64,000 bases of DNA from Paenibacillus sedimenti (GTDB taxonomy: Bacteria; Bacillota; Bacilli; Paenibacillales; NBRC-103111). Below are positions 16,498 through 24,813 of this stretch, piece after piece (positions within the stretch are counted from its first letter, which is position 1; each line of letters opens with the position of its first letter). The stretch spans positions 113,315 through 177,314 of the forward strand of contig NZ_JACVVD010000012.1 of assembly GCF_014534655.1 (NCBI RefSeq), in the 5' to 3' direction. The notes beneath the pieces are model-generated. The model made no database searches. It was not told the origin of the DNA and worked only from the letters and a program-made list of their open reading frames with translations. The position numbers and the translations under genes were made by a program.

Positions 16498-16562
16498 CGC
16501 GGTGAACGGCGGCTTCTTTTGTTGAACTATTGGGCAGTTTTCTTCAACTATTCATATTGATA
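16498..16562 (+). repeat. E-type element, hairpin remnant and right end
   Basis: GGTGAACGGCGGCTTCTTTT is followed by TTGAACTATTGGGCAG and TTTCTTCAACTATTC, a diverged right end of the E family. The palindromic TTGAATCATAGTTC stretch just downstream may be another decayed half. Confidence 0.5.
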
Positions 16563-16698
16563 TGTTAAAGTTGAATCATAGTTCGGTTATCTATATGGCT
16601 ACTTTTAGGTGACGAGAAAATTCTCCACAATACGATATTACCGCAGAAGATCAACTGCTCGTTAATGTTAAAAAGCTAAGTATTAGGAGGCTATATTA

Positions 16699-17166
16699 AT
16701 GTGGCTTACGAATCACGAAAAAAAATTCAAACCACTAGATATAAATATTGTGGGTGAAGTCGAAACCAGTCTAGGGTACAAATTACCAAAAAGTTATATA
16801 GAGTTATTAAAGATTCAGAATGGTGGCGAATTATAAAATGGCTTTATTCAAATTGAAAAAGAAACGGGTGTTAAATCAGTTAATACAGGCAGGTTTTATT
16901 CTTTAGAGAAACTAGCGATAAACTTTCAGGAACATTTGAACATAATTGAAGACCAGCTAGCTTTTAGCGATCATAATAGAGATCTCTACCAAGCGTTTAA
17001 AAATATTTTACCTATCAGTGTTGAGAATCATGGTTATGTATGTTTGGATTATAGAAATTCGCTAATAGCTCCATCAGTTGTTTACTTTTATGACGAAGAT
17101 TTTGTTGATTATTACATCGCATCGAACTTTGATGATTTTTTAAATAAATTAATGTCAATCGATTAA
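16699..17166 (+). pseudogene. SMI1/KNR4 family gene with in-frame stop
   Basis: ATG 16699 has AGGAGG 8 nt upstream. The frame runs 45 codons, meets TAA at 16834-16836, then continues open in the same frame to 17166. Joined, it reads as a 155-residue SMI1/KNR4 protein: the family block LPKSYIELLKIQNGGEL lies before the stop and a matching C-terminal half (SVENHGYVCLDYRN, VDYYIASNFDDFLNKL) after it. Such proteins are often immunity proteins or partners of polymorphic toxins. No toxin gene is adjacent. The single stop makes recent inactivation likely. E-type repeats flank it on both sides. Confidence 0.8.
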
Positions 17167-17180
17167 TATGGACATGGTTA

Positions 17181-17260
17181 ATTAAACTAACGAAGAACTA
17201 TAGTGGAGGGGCTTGCTTCGCGGCAGCACCTCTTTTGTTTATTAAAGTAACTGGCAGTTT
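17181..17260 (+). repeat. E-type element, complete copy
   Basis: Left end ATTAAACTAACGAAGAACTA, hairpin AGGGGCTTGCT/GGCAGCACCTCTTTT, and right end AAAGTAACTGGCAGTTT. It directly follows the SMI1/KNR4 gene and can serve as its terminator. Confidence 0.75.
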
Positions 17261-17297
17261 CTTTTGAAAGACTTAACAAACAATCTCAATTATCTCA

Positions 17298-17326
17298 TTG
17301 AAACATTTGTTAACTTATGGTATAAA
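17298..17326 (+). promoter_or_regulatory. Promoter of the amidotransferase-like gene
   Basis: TTGAAA at 17298-17303 and TATAAA at 17321-17326 with 17 bp between. Confidence 0.6.
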
Positions 17327-17357
17327 TTCCTAGTTGAATTTGAAAGGGGCATACAAA

Positions 17358-18056
17358 ATGAAAATTGGGATTGTTGGTGATTTTAGTCCAGAATATCCAT
17401 CACAGATAGCTACTAACGATGCTCTAATGCATTCATCTAGGAAGTTAGGGATTTTTATCGAGTATGAGTGGATTCCTACAACTACTGTAATTAAACAACT
17501 GGATACCATCAAGGAAACCTATCAGGGTTTTTGGATAGGCCCTGGGTTCCCAGATTCTGTTGACGGGGTACTTAGCATTATTCAATTTGCACGCGAAAAT
17601 AATATACCTTTGTTAGGGACATGCGGTGGATTTCAATACATCATTATGGAATATGCAAGAAACAAAATGATGCTGGAGAATGCTGGGCATGAAGAACGCG
17701 ATCCACACGCAAATCAATTAATTATTAGTAAACTAGCTTGCTCATTAGTCGGTCAAAAAGGTGAAGTCATAGTAAAGAAACCTTCGAGAATCTTTGATAT
17801 TTATCAAGTTGAAAATGTAATTGAACAATTCAGATGTAACTATGGACTTAGTGCGGAATATGAAAAACAAATTCATGAAGCCGGATTAAGAATAGTCGGA
17901 ACGGATTCAATTGGCAACCCAAGAATTATTGAACTACCTAAGCATAAGTTCTTCATCGGCACGTTATTTGTTCCCCAATTAAGTTCCACCTCTAATTCAA
18001 CACACTGCGTCGTTGACTCTTTTATTACTACAGTCTTAAGTCAGTCAGAGGATTAA
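17358..18056 (+). CDS. CTP-synthase-like class I glutamine amidotransferase domain protein
   Basis: 232 residues from ATG 17358, which follows AAAGGGG; the TTG eight codons earlier lies upstream of that site. The fold is that of the C-terminal glutaminase domain of CTP synthase, with the nucleophile elbow LLGTCGGFQYIIMEYARN (Cys near residue 90). The usual QFHPE block carrying the catalytic His and Glu is replaced by LFVPQ near the C-terminus, so ammonia release from glutamine is doubtful. It matches stand-alone CTP-synthase C-terminal-related proteins. The beta-lactamase-like gene starts 21 bp later, so both are probably one transcript. Function unknown. Confidence 0.7.
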   Translation: MKIGIVGDFSPEYPSQIATNDALMHSSRKLGIFIEYEWIPTTTVIKQLDTIKETYQGFWIGPGFPDSVDGVLSIIQFARENNIPLLGTCGGFQYIIMEYARNKMMLENAGHEERDPHANQLIISKLACSLVGQKGEVIVKKPSRIFDIYQVENVIEQFRCNYGLSAEYEKQIHEAGLRIVGTDSIGNPRIIELPKHKFFIGTLFVPQLSSTSNSTHCVVDSFITTVLSQSED

Positions 18057-18077
18057 GCAGAAGTAGGGGGTAATAGC

Positions 18078-19073
18078 ATGGATTCAAGATTTCAGCAATT
18101 GGCCGATTATGTTTATGATATGCAACTCCGTATAGGAGCGACAGCAGCAGCGTTATACGTCCTACAGAACGGCCGAATCGCGCACGAATCCTACTCCGGC
18201 AAGCACGATGATGACGAGTGTTCGCGCATCGTTGACGCTCGTACGCAATTTAATGTGGGTTCTGTACGCAAAACCTATCTTGCACTTGCCATCAGCCTGC
18301 TTATTGAACAGGGAAAGATCGGGAGTATAGACGATTCGGTATCGCGGTATCTGGACAAGCTGCCTGAGTACACGTATGATGTGACGCTACGTCACCTCTT
18401 GACGCATACACATGGACTTATGGAACGGGAAGGACAGCTTATCCAGGAGTTTCCTGCCGGCAAAGGATGGGCTTATCGTAATGCAGGCATCGCGCTGCTA
18501 TTCCGGATCGTATCCCGGCTTACCGGGATGACATTGAGTGAATTCATGACAGTAGCGGTTTTCGAGCCTTATGGCTTGCGTGAAACCGGTTGGTGTACGG
18601 CACCGCACGAACATCTAATCTACAATTATTACTCGCATTTGGACAACTGGGTCGGTCCGAATGATAGTACGGCTGGAGACCAAAGCAACCTATTCGTCAG
18701 CGCCCGCGACCTTGCAAAGTGGGGACAACTTCATCTAAGCCGGGGCGCCGCCGGGGATGGCAGGCAGGTACTGCCACAAAGCGTATTCGAGTGTGTGACG
18801 GCTCTCCAGACGCCTGTGGGCATTCCGTCTTTAAAACCACGTAACGGTTATATCTGGTGGCTGCAGCACGGCACGCAGTTGAATCAGATTGGCGAGCGTG
18901 TGCCCGCTGGCTCGTATCAAGCACTCGGCATCACGGGATGCGTCGTGTTGGTCATTCCCGCCTATAACGTGGTAGCTGTACGCATGTATAACCAGCTCTT
19001 TAATCCTGAGGATTACGATTATCTCAAAGATATTCGGGCATTCGGCAATTTTGTGTCCGACGCGATGATGTAA
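18078..19073 (+). CDS. Serine hydrolase of the beta-lactamase (class C-like) family
   Basis: 331 residues. The SxxK motif is SVRK in FNVGSVRKTYLALAI (near residue 62) and the YxN motif is YRN in GKGWAYRNAGIALL. No signal peptide or membrane segment is present, so the enzyme is cytoplasmic, unlike true beta-lactamases or penicillin-binding proteins; cytoplasmic members are often esterases or peptidases. ATG 18078 follows AGGGGG. An E-type repeat begins at the stop codon itself. Confidence 0.8.
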   Translation: MDSRFQQLADYVYDMQLRIGATAAALYVLQNGRIAHESYSGKHDDDECSRIVDARTQFNVGSVRKTYLALAISLLIEQGKIGSIDDSVSRYLDKLPEYTYDVTLRHLLTHTHGLMEREGQLIQEFPAGKGWAYRNAGIALLFRIVSRLTGMTLSEFMTVAVFEPYGLRETGWCTAPHEHLIYNYYSHLDNWVGPNDSTAGDQSNLFVSARDLAKWGQLHLSRGAAGDGRQVLPQSVFECVTALQTPVGIPSLKPRNGYIWWLQHGTQLNQIGERVPAGSYQALGITGCVVLVIPAYNVVAVRMYNQLFNPEDYDYLKDIRAFGNFVSDAMM

Positions 19074-19098
19074 CTAACGGGAAACTATAGTTGAAAAG
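19072..19098 (+). repeat. E-type element, left end overlapping a stop codon
   Basis: AACTAACGGGAAACTATAGT plus TGAA forms a hairpin; it starts inside the TAA stop of the serine hydrolase gene. No GC-rich hairpin follows directly. Confidence 0.65.
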
Positions 19099-19180
19099 TT
19101 CTTGGTTCTTGATCAATAATAAAGAAAGCGAAGTTAAAGGAGAGTCGTCAGTATAGATGATCTCGTTCGATTAATAATAG

Positions 19181-19267
19181 GTTGCATATGAAGAAGCCAA
19201 TATGAGATTTTATCAGGATTGGATAAGCTCTGAAGAGGACATGGTACCTTATAATACCAAGTTTTAA
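19181..19267 (+). pseudogene. GNAT acetyltransferase fragment
   Basis: An open stretch after TAG reads VAYEEANMRFYQDWISSEED then MVPYNTKF and stops. The YEEA-FYQDW-EEDMVPY pattern is typical of the N-terminal region of certain GNAT acetyltransferases; the acetyl-CoA binding core is missing. It lies between two E-type copies. Confidence 0.45.
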
Positions 19268-19277
19268 ACGAATGTTT

Positions 19278-19396
19278 GTTGAACTAACGGATCTTCACGA
19301 CAAAGGCTGCCGGTATCATCGGCAGCCTCTTCAGCTAACGAAGCAGAATAGTGGAACCAGGGAGCAGATTGCCGGCGGCAACTGCTCCTGTTTTTA
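19278..19396 (+). repeat. E-type elements, two tandem copies
   Basis: First copy: GTTGAACTAACGGATC and a hairpin GGCTGCCG/CGGCAGCC (19304-19327). Second copy: CAGCTAACGAAGCAG, then GGGAGCAG/CTGCTCCTG with TTTTT (19360-19396). Two different hairpins in tandem show that the inner stem changes sequence while the borders are kept. Confidence 0.75.
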
Positions 19397-19485
19397 TACG
19401 AATGCCGTGTACCAAGTAACTTAATTTGCTCACTGCGACACAAACATATGTGCATAATCGCACTTTATACTCTAATGATTTTTCA

Positions 19486-20415
19486 CTAGAATCTTGAACC
19501 ATGTCTTCGAACTGCCAACATCCCTTTTTTCTTCATATTCATTTTGCATTCTGAAATAAAAAGTCCAGCCATTGTACAAATGATCCCCAATGCAACCAGC
19601 CCTGTCATTTGTTCGTGCAAAACAATCATAGAAGTAACTACCGTAATGACAGGAACCATGTAAATATAGACGCTGCTTTTAACTGCACCCAATGCTTTAA
19701 CAGCATAATTCCATGTCATAAAGCAAAGAGAAGAAGCCCCAAGACCCAAGAATAATATATTGAGTAAGGAAACAGGATTTGAAAAACGTTCCAGTCCCAA
19801 TTGAAAGTCAAACAGGAATAGGGTAGGAATCATGAATAATATCCCATAAAAAAACACCCTTCTTGTCGTTTGGATCGTATGATATCCGTAACTACTGATT
19901 TTTCTAGTCAATACAGAATATGCAGCCCAAATTAGAGTAGCAGCTACTGCTAACAAGTCACCCAATGGGTTTAAGTGAAAATTTGAAGTTCCATTAAAGC
20001 TGATGAGGAAGATGCCAGTAATTGCAACAACAAATCCAATGAAAAAACTGATCCGTAATGGTTCCTCTTTCAAAAATAGATAGGTAAGAATGGCCGTAAA
20101 AAATGGAACAATGGAGCTTATTACGCCTACATTGGAAGCCATTGTAAAGGTTAAAGCCATATTTTCTAAAAGGTAATACAAAGTAACACCACATAAACCA
20201 GCACATACAAAAGTGAGTTCATGTTTTTTATTGGTTACTTTCAGTCTGTGTGGGTAAACAGCCATTAATGCAATGAAACCTATTGCAAACCGGAAAAATA
20301 GGATCTCAATAGGGGAAAAATCTTTCAATAAAATTTTTGTGGAAATGAACGTTGTACCCCAAATCAAAATGGTTATAAGAGCTGATAAATGGCCAGCAGT
20401 CTTTTTGTTTTCCAT
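19486..20415 (-). CDS. EamA/DMT-family transporter
   Basis: 309 residues with ten hydrophobic segments in two repeated EamA halves. N-terminal GHLSALITILIWGTTFISTK and the second-half motif LGLGASSLCFMTWNYAVKAL are typical of RhaT/YdcZ-like drug/metabolite exporters. The lysine-rich C-terminus is cytoplasmic. A GGGGAAGGA site precedes the ATG. It lies 24 bp after the AraC-type regulator on the same strand, so both are probably co-transcribed and the regulator likely controls export of an unknown compound. Confidence 0.88.
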   Translation of the reverse strand: MENKKTAGHLSALITILIWGTTFISTKILLKDFSPIEILFFRFAIGFIALMAVYPHRLKVTNKKHELTFVCAGLCGVTLYYLLENMALTFTMASNVGVISSIVPFFTAILTYLFLKEEPLRISFFIGFVVAITGIFLISFNGTSNFHLNPLGDLLAVAATLIWAAYSVLTRKISSYGYHTIQTTRRVFFYGILFMIPTLFLFDFQLGLERFSNPVSLLNILFLGLGASSLCFMTWNYAVKALGAVKSSVYIYMVPVITVVTSMIVLHEQMTGLVALGIICTMAGLFISECKMNMKKKGMLAVRRHGSRF

Positions 20416-20439
20416 AGTCCTGTCCTTCCCCGCAGTTGA

Positions 20440-21264
20440 TTATTTAATATGGTTAACAAAAATGTTGCGGTATTGTCCGGGTGTTAGTCCGATTAATTCC
20501 ATAAAAAAATGGCTAAAATGACTTTGATCTCCAAATCCTGTTTGCAGGGCTGCATCTAACGGCTTCACTCCTTGTTCCAATAACTTCTTAGCTTCATTGA
20601 TACGTACTGTTTGCAGGTAACGATACGGGGTAATTCCTCGAACTCGGGTAAATGAACGCAACAAAGAATATTTGTTCATAGTAGAAATTCTTGCTAAATC
20701 ATCTAAAGCGATAGGCTCTTTATAATGTGATTCTATGTACTGACAGATATTTTCAATTTTGTGTTCGTTTGCTCCAATTTCTGTTTCTTCGGTGGTCTCG
20801 GTATATTCTTCAATTAGCTGTTCAATAAGAAAATAAAACGTTTCTTCCTTCTTAAAATTTGGTGATTCGTTCATTATCATCTGATGAAGATTCTGCAACA
20901 AATGGGTTTGTTCACTTCGATAGGCAACAGGAGCAGTAAAGTGGGGAAGATAATCTTTTCCAGTAATCTCTTTTGTCACTTTCCGCATGATTTCAGGCTT
21001 GATATTTAAACAGCGATAGTCTAAAGTTTTGTTGTCAATCTGTTCACAAGCATGATTATCCAGAGGATTAAAAAAAAGTAAATTACCTGTACCTATGACA
21101 TACTCTTCATTTTTGCAAGATAATCGTCTTTGTCCACTCTCTATAAAACCAATCACATAGTACTCATGGAAATGATTCGGAAATTTTTGCATGATCCCAT
21201 GAAAACGGAAGGCTTCAATTTGCAAATCATGATCAAATCGAACCGTTCTTTCCTCTTGTCTCAT
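20440..21264 (-). CDS. AraC family transcriptional regulator
   Basis: 274 residues. Residues 1-150 form a cupin-type AraC ligand domain (HFHEYYVIGFIESGQRRLSC); residues 170-270 carry two helix-turn-helix motifs (IALDDLARISTMNKYSLLRS and the signature AALQTGFGDQSHFSHFFMEL). This layout is that of AraC activators of small-molecule exporters. It is first in a two-gene operon with the EamA transporter. Confidence 0.92.
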   Translation of the reverse strand: MRQEERTVRFDHDLQIEAFRFHGIMQKFPNHFHEYYVIGFIESGQRRLSCKNEEYVIGTGNLLFFNPLDNHACEQIDNKTLDYRCLNIKPEIMRKVTKEITGKDYLPHFTAPVAYRSEQTHLLQNLHQMIMNESPNFKKEETFYFLIEQLIEEYTETTEETEIGANEHKIENICQYIESHYKEPIALDDLARISTMNKYSLLRSFTRVRGITPYRYLQTVRINEAKKLLEQGVKPLDAALQTGFGDQSHFSHFFMELIGLTPGQYRNIFVNHIK

Positions 21265-21386
21265 ATGAATAGCCTCTTTTCGATATTTTCAAACTAAGTT
21301 TAGCACATATTATTCAGCTTTTATTGTATGATATTGACTTTGAAGCGGGTAAACCCGGGTTTCCAGAATATGTCGTACCGTAACAA

Positions 21387-21421
21387 AAAAACATCCTTCA
21401 ATTTAAAGGATGTTTTTTCTT
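21387..21421 (+). terminator. Bidirectional terminator
   Basis: AAAACATCCTT and AAAGGATGTTTTTT pair around a short AT-rich loop. Confidence 0.8.
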
Positions 21422-21448
21422 ATCATCAGCTTCTAATCAGCATTCTCA

Positions 21449-21679
21449 TTGACATGCCGACATGTAACATTAAGTGGTCGTACTTATGTACAAAAAGTAT
21501 TGGATACGGGTAACGTACTTGCATATCATCACACTCCCTCTTATTATCCCGTTCATATTGTTACGATTCCAAAGAAGCATATCTCATCCTTACTTATTCT
21601 GGAACACAGTGACAAGGGGAGATACCAAGACTCAAAACATCTTCATTTTCATGTATTTTACGGTGAGCCAATACGTTAA
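21449..21679 (+). pseudogene. HIT-family hydrolase gene with deletions
   Basis: The frame reads YVQKVLDTGNVLAYHHT, PVHIVTIPKKHISSLLILEH and then jumps to YQDSKHLHFHVFYGEPIR and stop. The HLHFHV triad and the PKKH block mark a histidine-triad nucleotide hydrolase/transferase. Compared with HIT proteins the N-terminal cysteine-containing region is absent and about 35 residues between the two blocks are missing. No ribosome binding site precedes the frame. It is very likely a decayed copy. Confidence 0.7.
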
Positions 21680-21689
21680 TTGCTATTGT

Positions 21690-21712
21690 TTTGCTCACTG
21701 AACTAACATACA
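21690..21712 (+). repeat. Decayed E-type left end
   Basis: CACTGAACTAACATACACAA resembles the GTTGAACTAACGGG border, 11 bp after the HIT remnant stop. Confidence 0.35.
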
Positions 21713-21735
21713 CAACACTTGAGGAAACATTTTCT

Positions 21736-22023
21736 ATGAACGGTAACCCAACAAAGCAGAGGGTGAGTAATTTGCTGAAAAGAGTTGTTTTTCTTATCAC
21801 CGCCTTGTCGGCATTAATCGGCGGTATGATTTGGCTGCGGATGGGCTTTGAGTTGTCCTTGATGCCCACTGGTAACCCCAAAGATCAAGTTTACCGAAGT
21901 TCTCAGTCTTTTATGCCATGGTTCGGTTGCGGTATAGCTTGTATCGGAGTAGGATTGGTTGGTTTATATGTTTCCGCAAAGGTGGTAAACATCCAGGGCA
22001 TCTTGTGGAGAAGCGTGCAGTAG
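21736..22023 (+). CDS. Small two-pass membrane protein, hypothetical
   Basis: 95 residues from ATG 21736, with TTGAGG about 12 nt upstream. Hydrophobic segments at about residues 15-38 and 62-85 are separated by a polar loop. No family recognised. From 22024 to 22200 I see no gene or hairpin. Confidence 0.5.
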   Translation: MNGNPTKQRVSNLLKRVVFLITALSALIGGMIWLRMGFELSLMPTGNPKDQVYRSSQSFMPWFGCGIACIGVGLVGLYVSAKVVNIQGILWRSVQ

Positions 22024-22205
22024 ATAACAGCCTGGGGAATGTTCAAGAACGTTTCTTCTATTCCCGCACGCCCTAAAAAGGATTTCAACAATGGTAACAG
22101 CTTTCTTTCTGTCGACCGCTGCAATACAAGGTGATGAAATCCTACGAATGAGTGAGAATACGTGAGGGACGGGCAGGATTGATCAATTATTTTCCATTCA
22201 AGCAA

Positions 22206-22234
22206 TTGTATAAATATACGTGTTAGAGTATTAT
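22206..22234 (+). promoter_or_regulatory. Promoter of the transglutaminase-like gene
   Basis: TTGTAT (22206-22211) and TATTAT (22229-22234) with 17 bp between. Confidence 0.5.
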
Positions 22235-22266
22235 TATACCAATAGTTGTTGGAGGGTTGTAATTTG

Positions 22267-22878
22267 ATGATATTGATATGCGAATCAAACTCACTTGAAG
22301 ATTATTTGATGGAGACTGAAGAAGTTGACTTTAGTCACCTTTCCATTAAGGAAAAAACAGCCGAATTATATTCTAAATCATCATCTTACGAAGTCGATTT
22401 TGTAAAAAAAGCGTATGAATTTGTTCGTGATGAAATATCTCATTCGTGGGATATTCAAAGTTCAAGAATAACACGCAAAGCCTCGGAAGCACTCTATTTC
22501 AAAGAAGGTATTTGTTATGCTAAGTCAAATTTATTATGTGCTATATTAAGGAGCAGAGGGATTCCAACAGGATTTTGTTATCAACGACTTACAATAGGTG
22601 ACACTCCTGACACAGGGTACTGCATCCACGCATTAAATGCTGTTTTTCTGAAATCCCAAGAAAAATGGATTCGCCTAGATGCACGCGGAAATAAAGTTGG
22701 TGTTAATGCGGAATTTTCTCTAAACGATGAAAAACTGGCTTTTACTATACGGAAAGAATACAACGAAATAGATTACTCAAATATATATAAACAGCCCAAT
22801 CCTAAAACCATTAACGCACTAAAACAAAGTACAGATTGTATAAATATGTATCTTCATGGTTTACCAACAGACTTATAG
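22267..22878 (+). CDS. Transglutaminase-like cysteine protease family protein
   Basis: 203 residues from ATG 22267, 10 nt after GGAGGG; TTG 22264 is an alternative. The papain-like triad of the transglutaminase core is visible: Cys in KEGICYAKSNLLCAILRSRG, His in YCIHALNAVFL and Asp in WIRLDARGNK. No signal peptide, so it acts in the cytoplasm. Members of this family hydrolyse amide bonds or are poorly characterised; substrate unknown. An E-type left end lies a few bases after the stop codon. Confidence 0.85.
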   Translation: MILICESNSLEDYLMETEEVDFSHLSIKEKTAELYSKSSSYEVDFVKKAYEFVRDEISHSWDIQSSRITRKASEALYFKEGICYAKSNLLCAILRSRGIPTGFCYQRLTIGDTPDTGYCIHALNAVFLKSQEKWIRLDARGNKVGVNAEFSLNDEKLAFTIRKEYNEIDYSNIYKQPNPKTINALKQSTDCINMYLHGLPTDL

Positions 22879-22900
22879 AAATTCAACTAACGAAATTACT
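22879..22900 (+). repeat. E-type left end
   Basis: AAATTCAACTAACGAAATTA directly after the transglutaminase-like stop codon; no GC-rich hairpin follows. Confidence 0.5.
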
Positions 22901-22925
22901 TTCATTTGTATGGAGGATTTCAATC

Positions 22926-23546
22926 TTGGCAAAACTCTTCAAGATTTTTTTGACTGCTCTAGTGTTGATTCTAGGCTATATCGTAGTTGCACCATACCAA
23001 TATGGAATGTCAACTACTTTGTTTTATACAGTATCAATTGGTTGTATTGTATTTTCGGCAGTTCTTGTATTTTTGTTATTAAAAAAAGCAACCGCAAAAG
23101 AAATAGTGAGCATTGTAGTTTTAATTTTACTAATAATATTTTCAACGTACGAGATATATGACCAGCAACCTAATATCAGGATAAAGCAAAAAATTGCAGA
23201 ATTTTTACCTAACGCCCCCATTGAAATTGCTGGATTTAGAAGATTAGAACCTGCAACCATAGCAGCACAACCGTACTATTTAAATGAAGATTATCCCAAA
23301 AACGAGTTAAGTGATGTTCAATGGTCGAGAACTGTTTTTCTAAAAAGAGCGATTTCACCTGAAAAAAGCGTGGATTACTATGCCATTCGTTTTAAACGTC
23401 CATATATGATAAACGGAAATGACGTTTCCAAAAAAGCTTGCAGCAATTTAATGTGCAGCTATTATTTTACTGGTTCTATTATTCTAGACCCCATAGCGGG
23501 CGAATTGCTTGGACTTTGGATTGAAAATAAAGGGGTTGGAAAATAA
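22926..23546 (+). CDS. Membrane protein with three N-terminal segments, hypothetical
   Basis: 206 residues from TTG 22926, which has GGAGGA 8 nt upstream; the frame upstream overlaps the previous gene and the repeat. Three hydrophobic segments occupy residues 4-25, 32-55 and 62-80, followed by an extracytoplasmic region of about 120 residues containing two cysteines (CSNLMC) that may form a disulfide. No family recognised. An E-type copy follows the stop codon. Confidence 0.65.
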   Translation: MAKLFKIFLTALVLILGYIVVAPYQYGMSTTLFYTVSIGCIVFSAVLVFLLLKKATAKEIVSIVVLILLIIFSTYEIYDQQPNIRIKQKIAEFLPNAPIEIAGFRRLEPATIAAQPYYLNEDYPKNELSDVQWSRTVFLKRAISPEKSVDYYAIRFKRPYMINGNDVSKKACSNLMCSYYFTGSIILDPIAGELLGLWIENKGVGK

Positions 23547-23552
23547 TATTGT

Positions 23553-23580
23553 GTTCAACTAACGAGGAACAAGAGTTCAA
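23553..23580 (+). repeat. E-type left hairpin
   Basis: GTTCAACTAACGAGGAACAA and AGAGTTCAA can fold on each other; the copy lies 6 bp after the preceding stop codon. Confidence 0.55.
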
Positions 23581-23853
23581 TAAAGAGATGAGAAGGCAAC
23601 CAGTTGCATTTTCGTCAAAATGGGATTCGTTTTGTACTTTGAAGGTTCTGCTAACTCTCCAGACATAGCCATTCGCACAATATTGTCGAATCCTTCTGGA
23701 TGGCAAGGCATTTCCAGTGCCTCCGGTAGAACCATTGAGCCAGTCGAAAAAAGTTTTTGGTTGTGTAACCCGACTAACATAGGGCTCCATATGGGCAAAC
23801 TCCACTGCCAAGTATGGTAGCAATTTCGTTGCAGGTTTGAAGTCTTTCATTTC
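23577..23853 (-). pseudogene. Kanamycin nucleotidyltransferase-like remnant
   Basis: On the minus strand LLPYLAVEFAHMEPYV is in one frame and GLHNQKLFSTGSMVLPEALE, then PEGFDNIVRMAMSGEL, in another; the shift lies near 23785-23795. Together they resemble the C-terminal half of ANT(4')-type kanamycin nucleotidyltransferases, where a matching run (FLP-LTVQ, GLHHR, VLTEAV, G-DHL-FVMSGQL) is found. The N-terminal catalytic half is absent. It is a frameshifted, truncated relic without function. Confidence 0.65.
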
Positions 23854-24058
23854 GAGAAATATTTACAGGTCCATTCATGTGCATTTGTGTGCATCTCCCT
23901 TTGATTTATTTGGGCGAATAGTCACTAAAACATGGATGGAGGACCTCGGGCTTAACGGGGGACTTTTTTTGGATGCATTGGATTTCCTCCCACAAGGTTC
24001 TCTTGTGGAAATTGTTCCCAAGACATTTTCGAAGCTACCGATTAGGTAGCTTTGTTTG
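23854..24058 (+). other. Unassigned stretch ending in a terminator
   Basis: A plus-strand frame reads LGLNGGLFLDALDFLPQGSL near its end but has no start signal and no family I know. AAGCTACC (24032-24039) pairs with GGTAGCTT (24045-24052), followed by T-rich sequence, a plausible terminator. Confidence 0.4.
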
Positions 24059-24108
24059 TTTGTTTTTTTGGATAAGATGTTTGTATGAATCGAAAGGGAT
24101 AAAGACAA

Positions 24109-24585
24109 ATGAAGAATAACAAACCAGTAAAGTTGGATGATCTAGTCGGTGAAATTGAACTTCAAATTGAGGATACTTTTACTTTTATAAACACCAAATC
24201 AGGCGAAGTTATTACTTTAATGAGAGAAGAAATTGGGGCTGCAGAAGATGAAAAACCACTTGAAAATTATCCTGAATGGCAAAGAGAAAACATTGAAAAA
24301 GCAATAAGTATTATTGAGGATGAAGACGGGGTTTACGTTGACTTCAAGTTAAGAAACGATTACAACGAATATGAAATCATACAGGATTTTATCGGGACTT
24401 TAGAGGATGAAGACATTAGAGAAGAACTGTATGGTACCATTCAAGGAAGAGGAGCATTTCGGAGATTTAAAGATGGAATAATAGAATATGGTATCGATAA
24501 GCATTGGTATAAGTACAAAGAAAGAAAGATAAAAGAATTAGTAATTGAATGGTGTAAGGAACACGACATTGAAATCCAGGAATAA
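24109..24585 (+). CDS. UPF0158 family protein
   Basis: 158 residues, acidic. The C-terminal signature REELYGTIQGRGAFRRFKDG followed by WYKYKERKIKELVIEWCKEH is diagnostic of UPF0158. Members are small cytoplasmic proteins of unknown function, common in Bacillota. The ATG follows AAAGGGATAAAGAC, a weak site. An E-type right end lies 44 bp downstream. Confidence 0.85.
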   Translation: MKNNKPVKLDDLVGEIELQIEDTFTFINTKSGEVITLMREEIGAAEDEKPLENYPEWQRENIEKAISIIEDEDGVYVDFKLRNDYNEYEIIQDFIGTLEDEDIREELYGTIQGRGAFRRFKDGIIEYGIDKHWYKYKERKIKELVIEWCKEHDIEIQE

Positions 24586-24628
24586 GAAAGAGCCCTATTT
24601 TTCAATGGGTGAATAAACATCTTGGTTG

Positions 24629-24686
24629 TGCTAAACGGGCAGTTTAGTTGAATATTAATTCCGGTGAACCGTATCACAAGTAACGG
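24629..24686 (+). repeat. E-type right end joined to a GGTGAACCGTATCACAAG motif
   Basis: TGCTAAACGGGCAGTTTAGT plus TGAAT is the right end of the E family. It is followed after 8 bp by CGGTGAACCGTATCACAAG (24662-24680), the second recurrent motif. Confidence 0.7.
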
Positions 24687-24764
24687 CGAAAATTGAAATA
24701 TTATCACGATAATCCAAGGTGTGTAATTAGTGATGTAACGATGTGTAAAGGTGACAATTAACTC

Positions 24765-24793
24765 TTTACCGATCGTTCTCAATATGTTATATT
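24765..24793 (+). promoter_or_regulatory. Promoter of the TetR gene with operator half
   Basis: TTTACC (24765-24770) and TATATT (24788-24793) with 17 bp between; GATCGTTCTC in the spacer matches the operators at 25414 and 25494. Confidence 0.55.
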
Positions 24794-24813
24794 GATGGCG
24801 GGAGGGAAACGGA

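Noticed and set aside
21903..22205. Minus-strand gene of 100 residues
   Set aside because: No start signal and it overlaps a better plus-strand frame; translation resembles no family.
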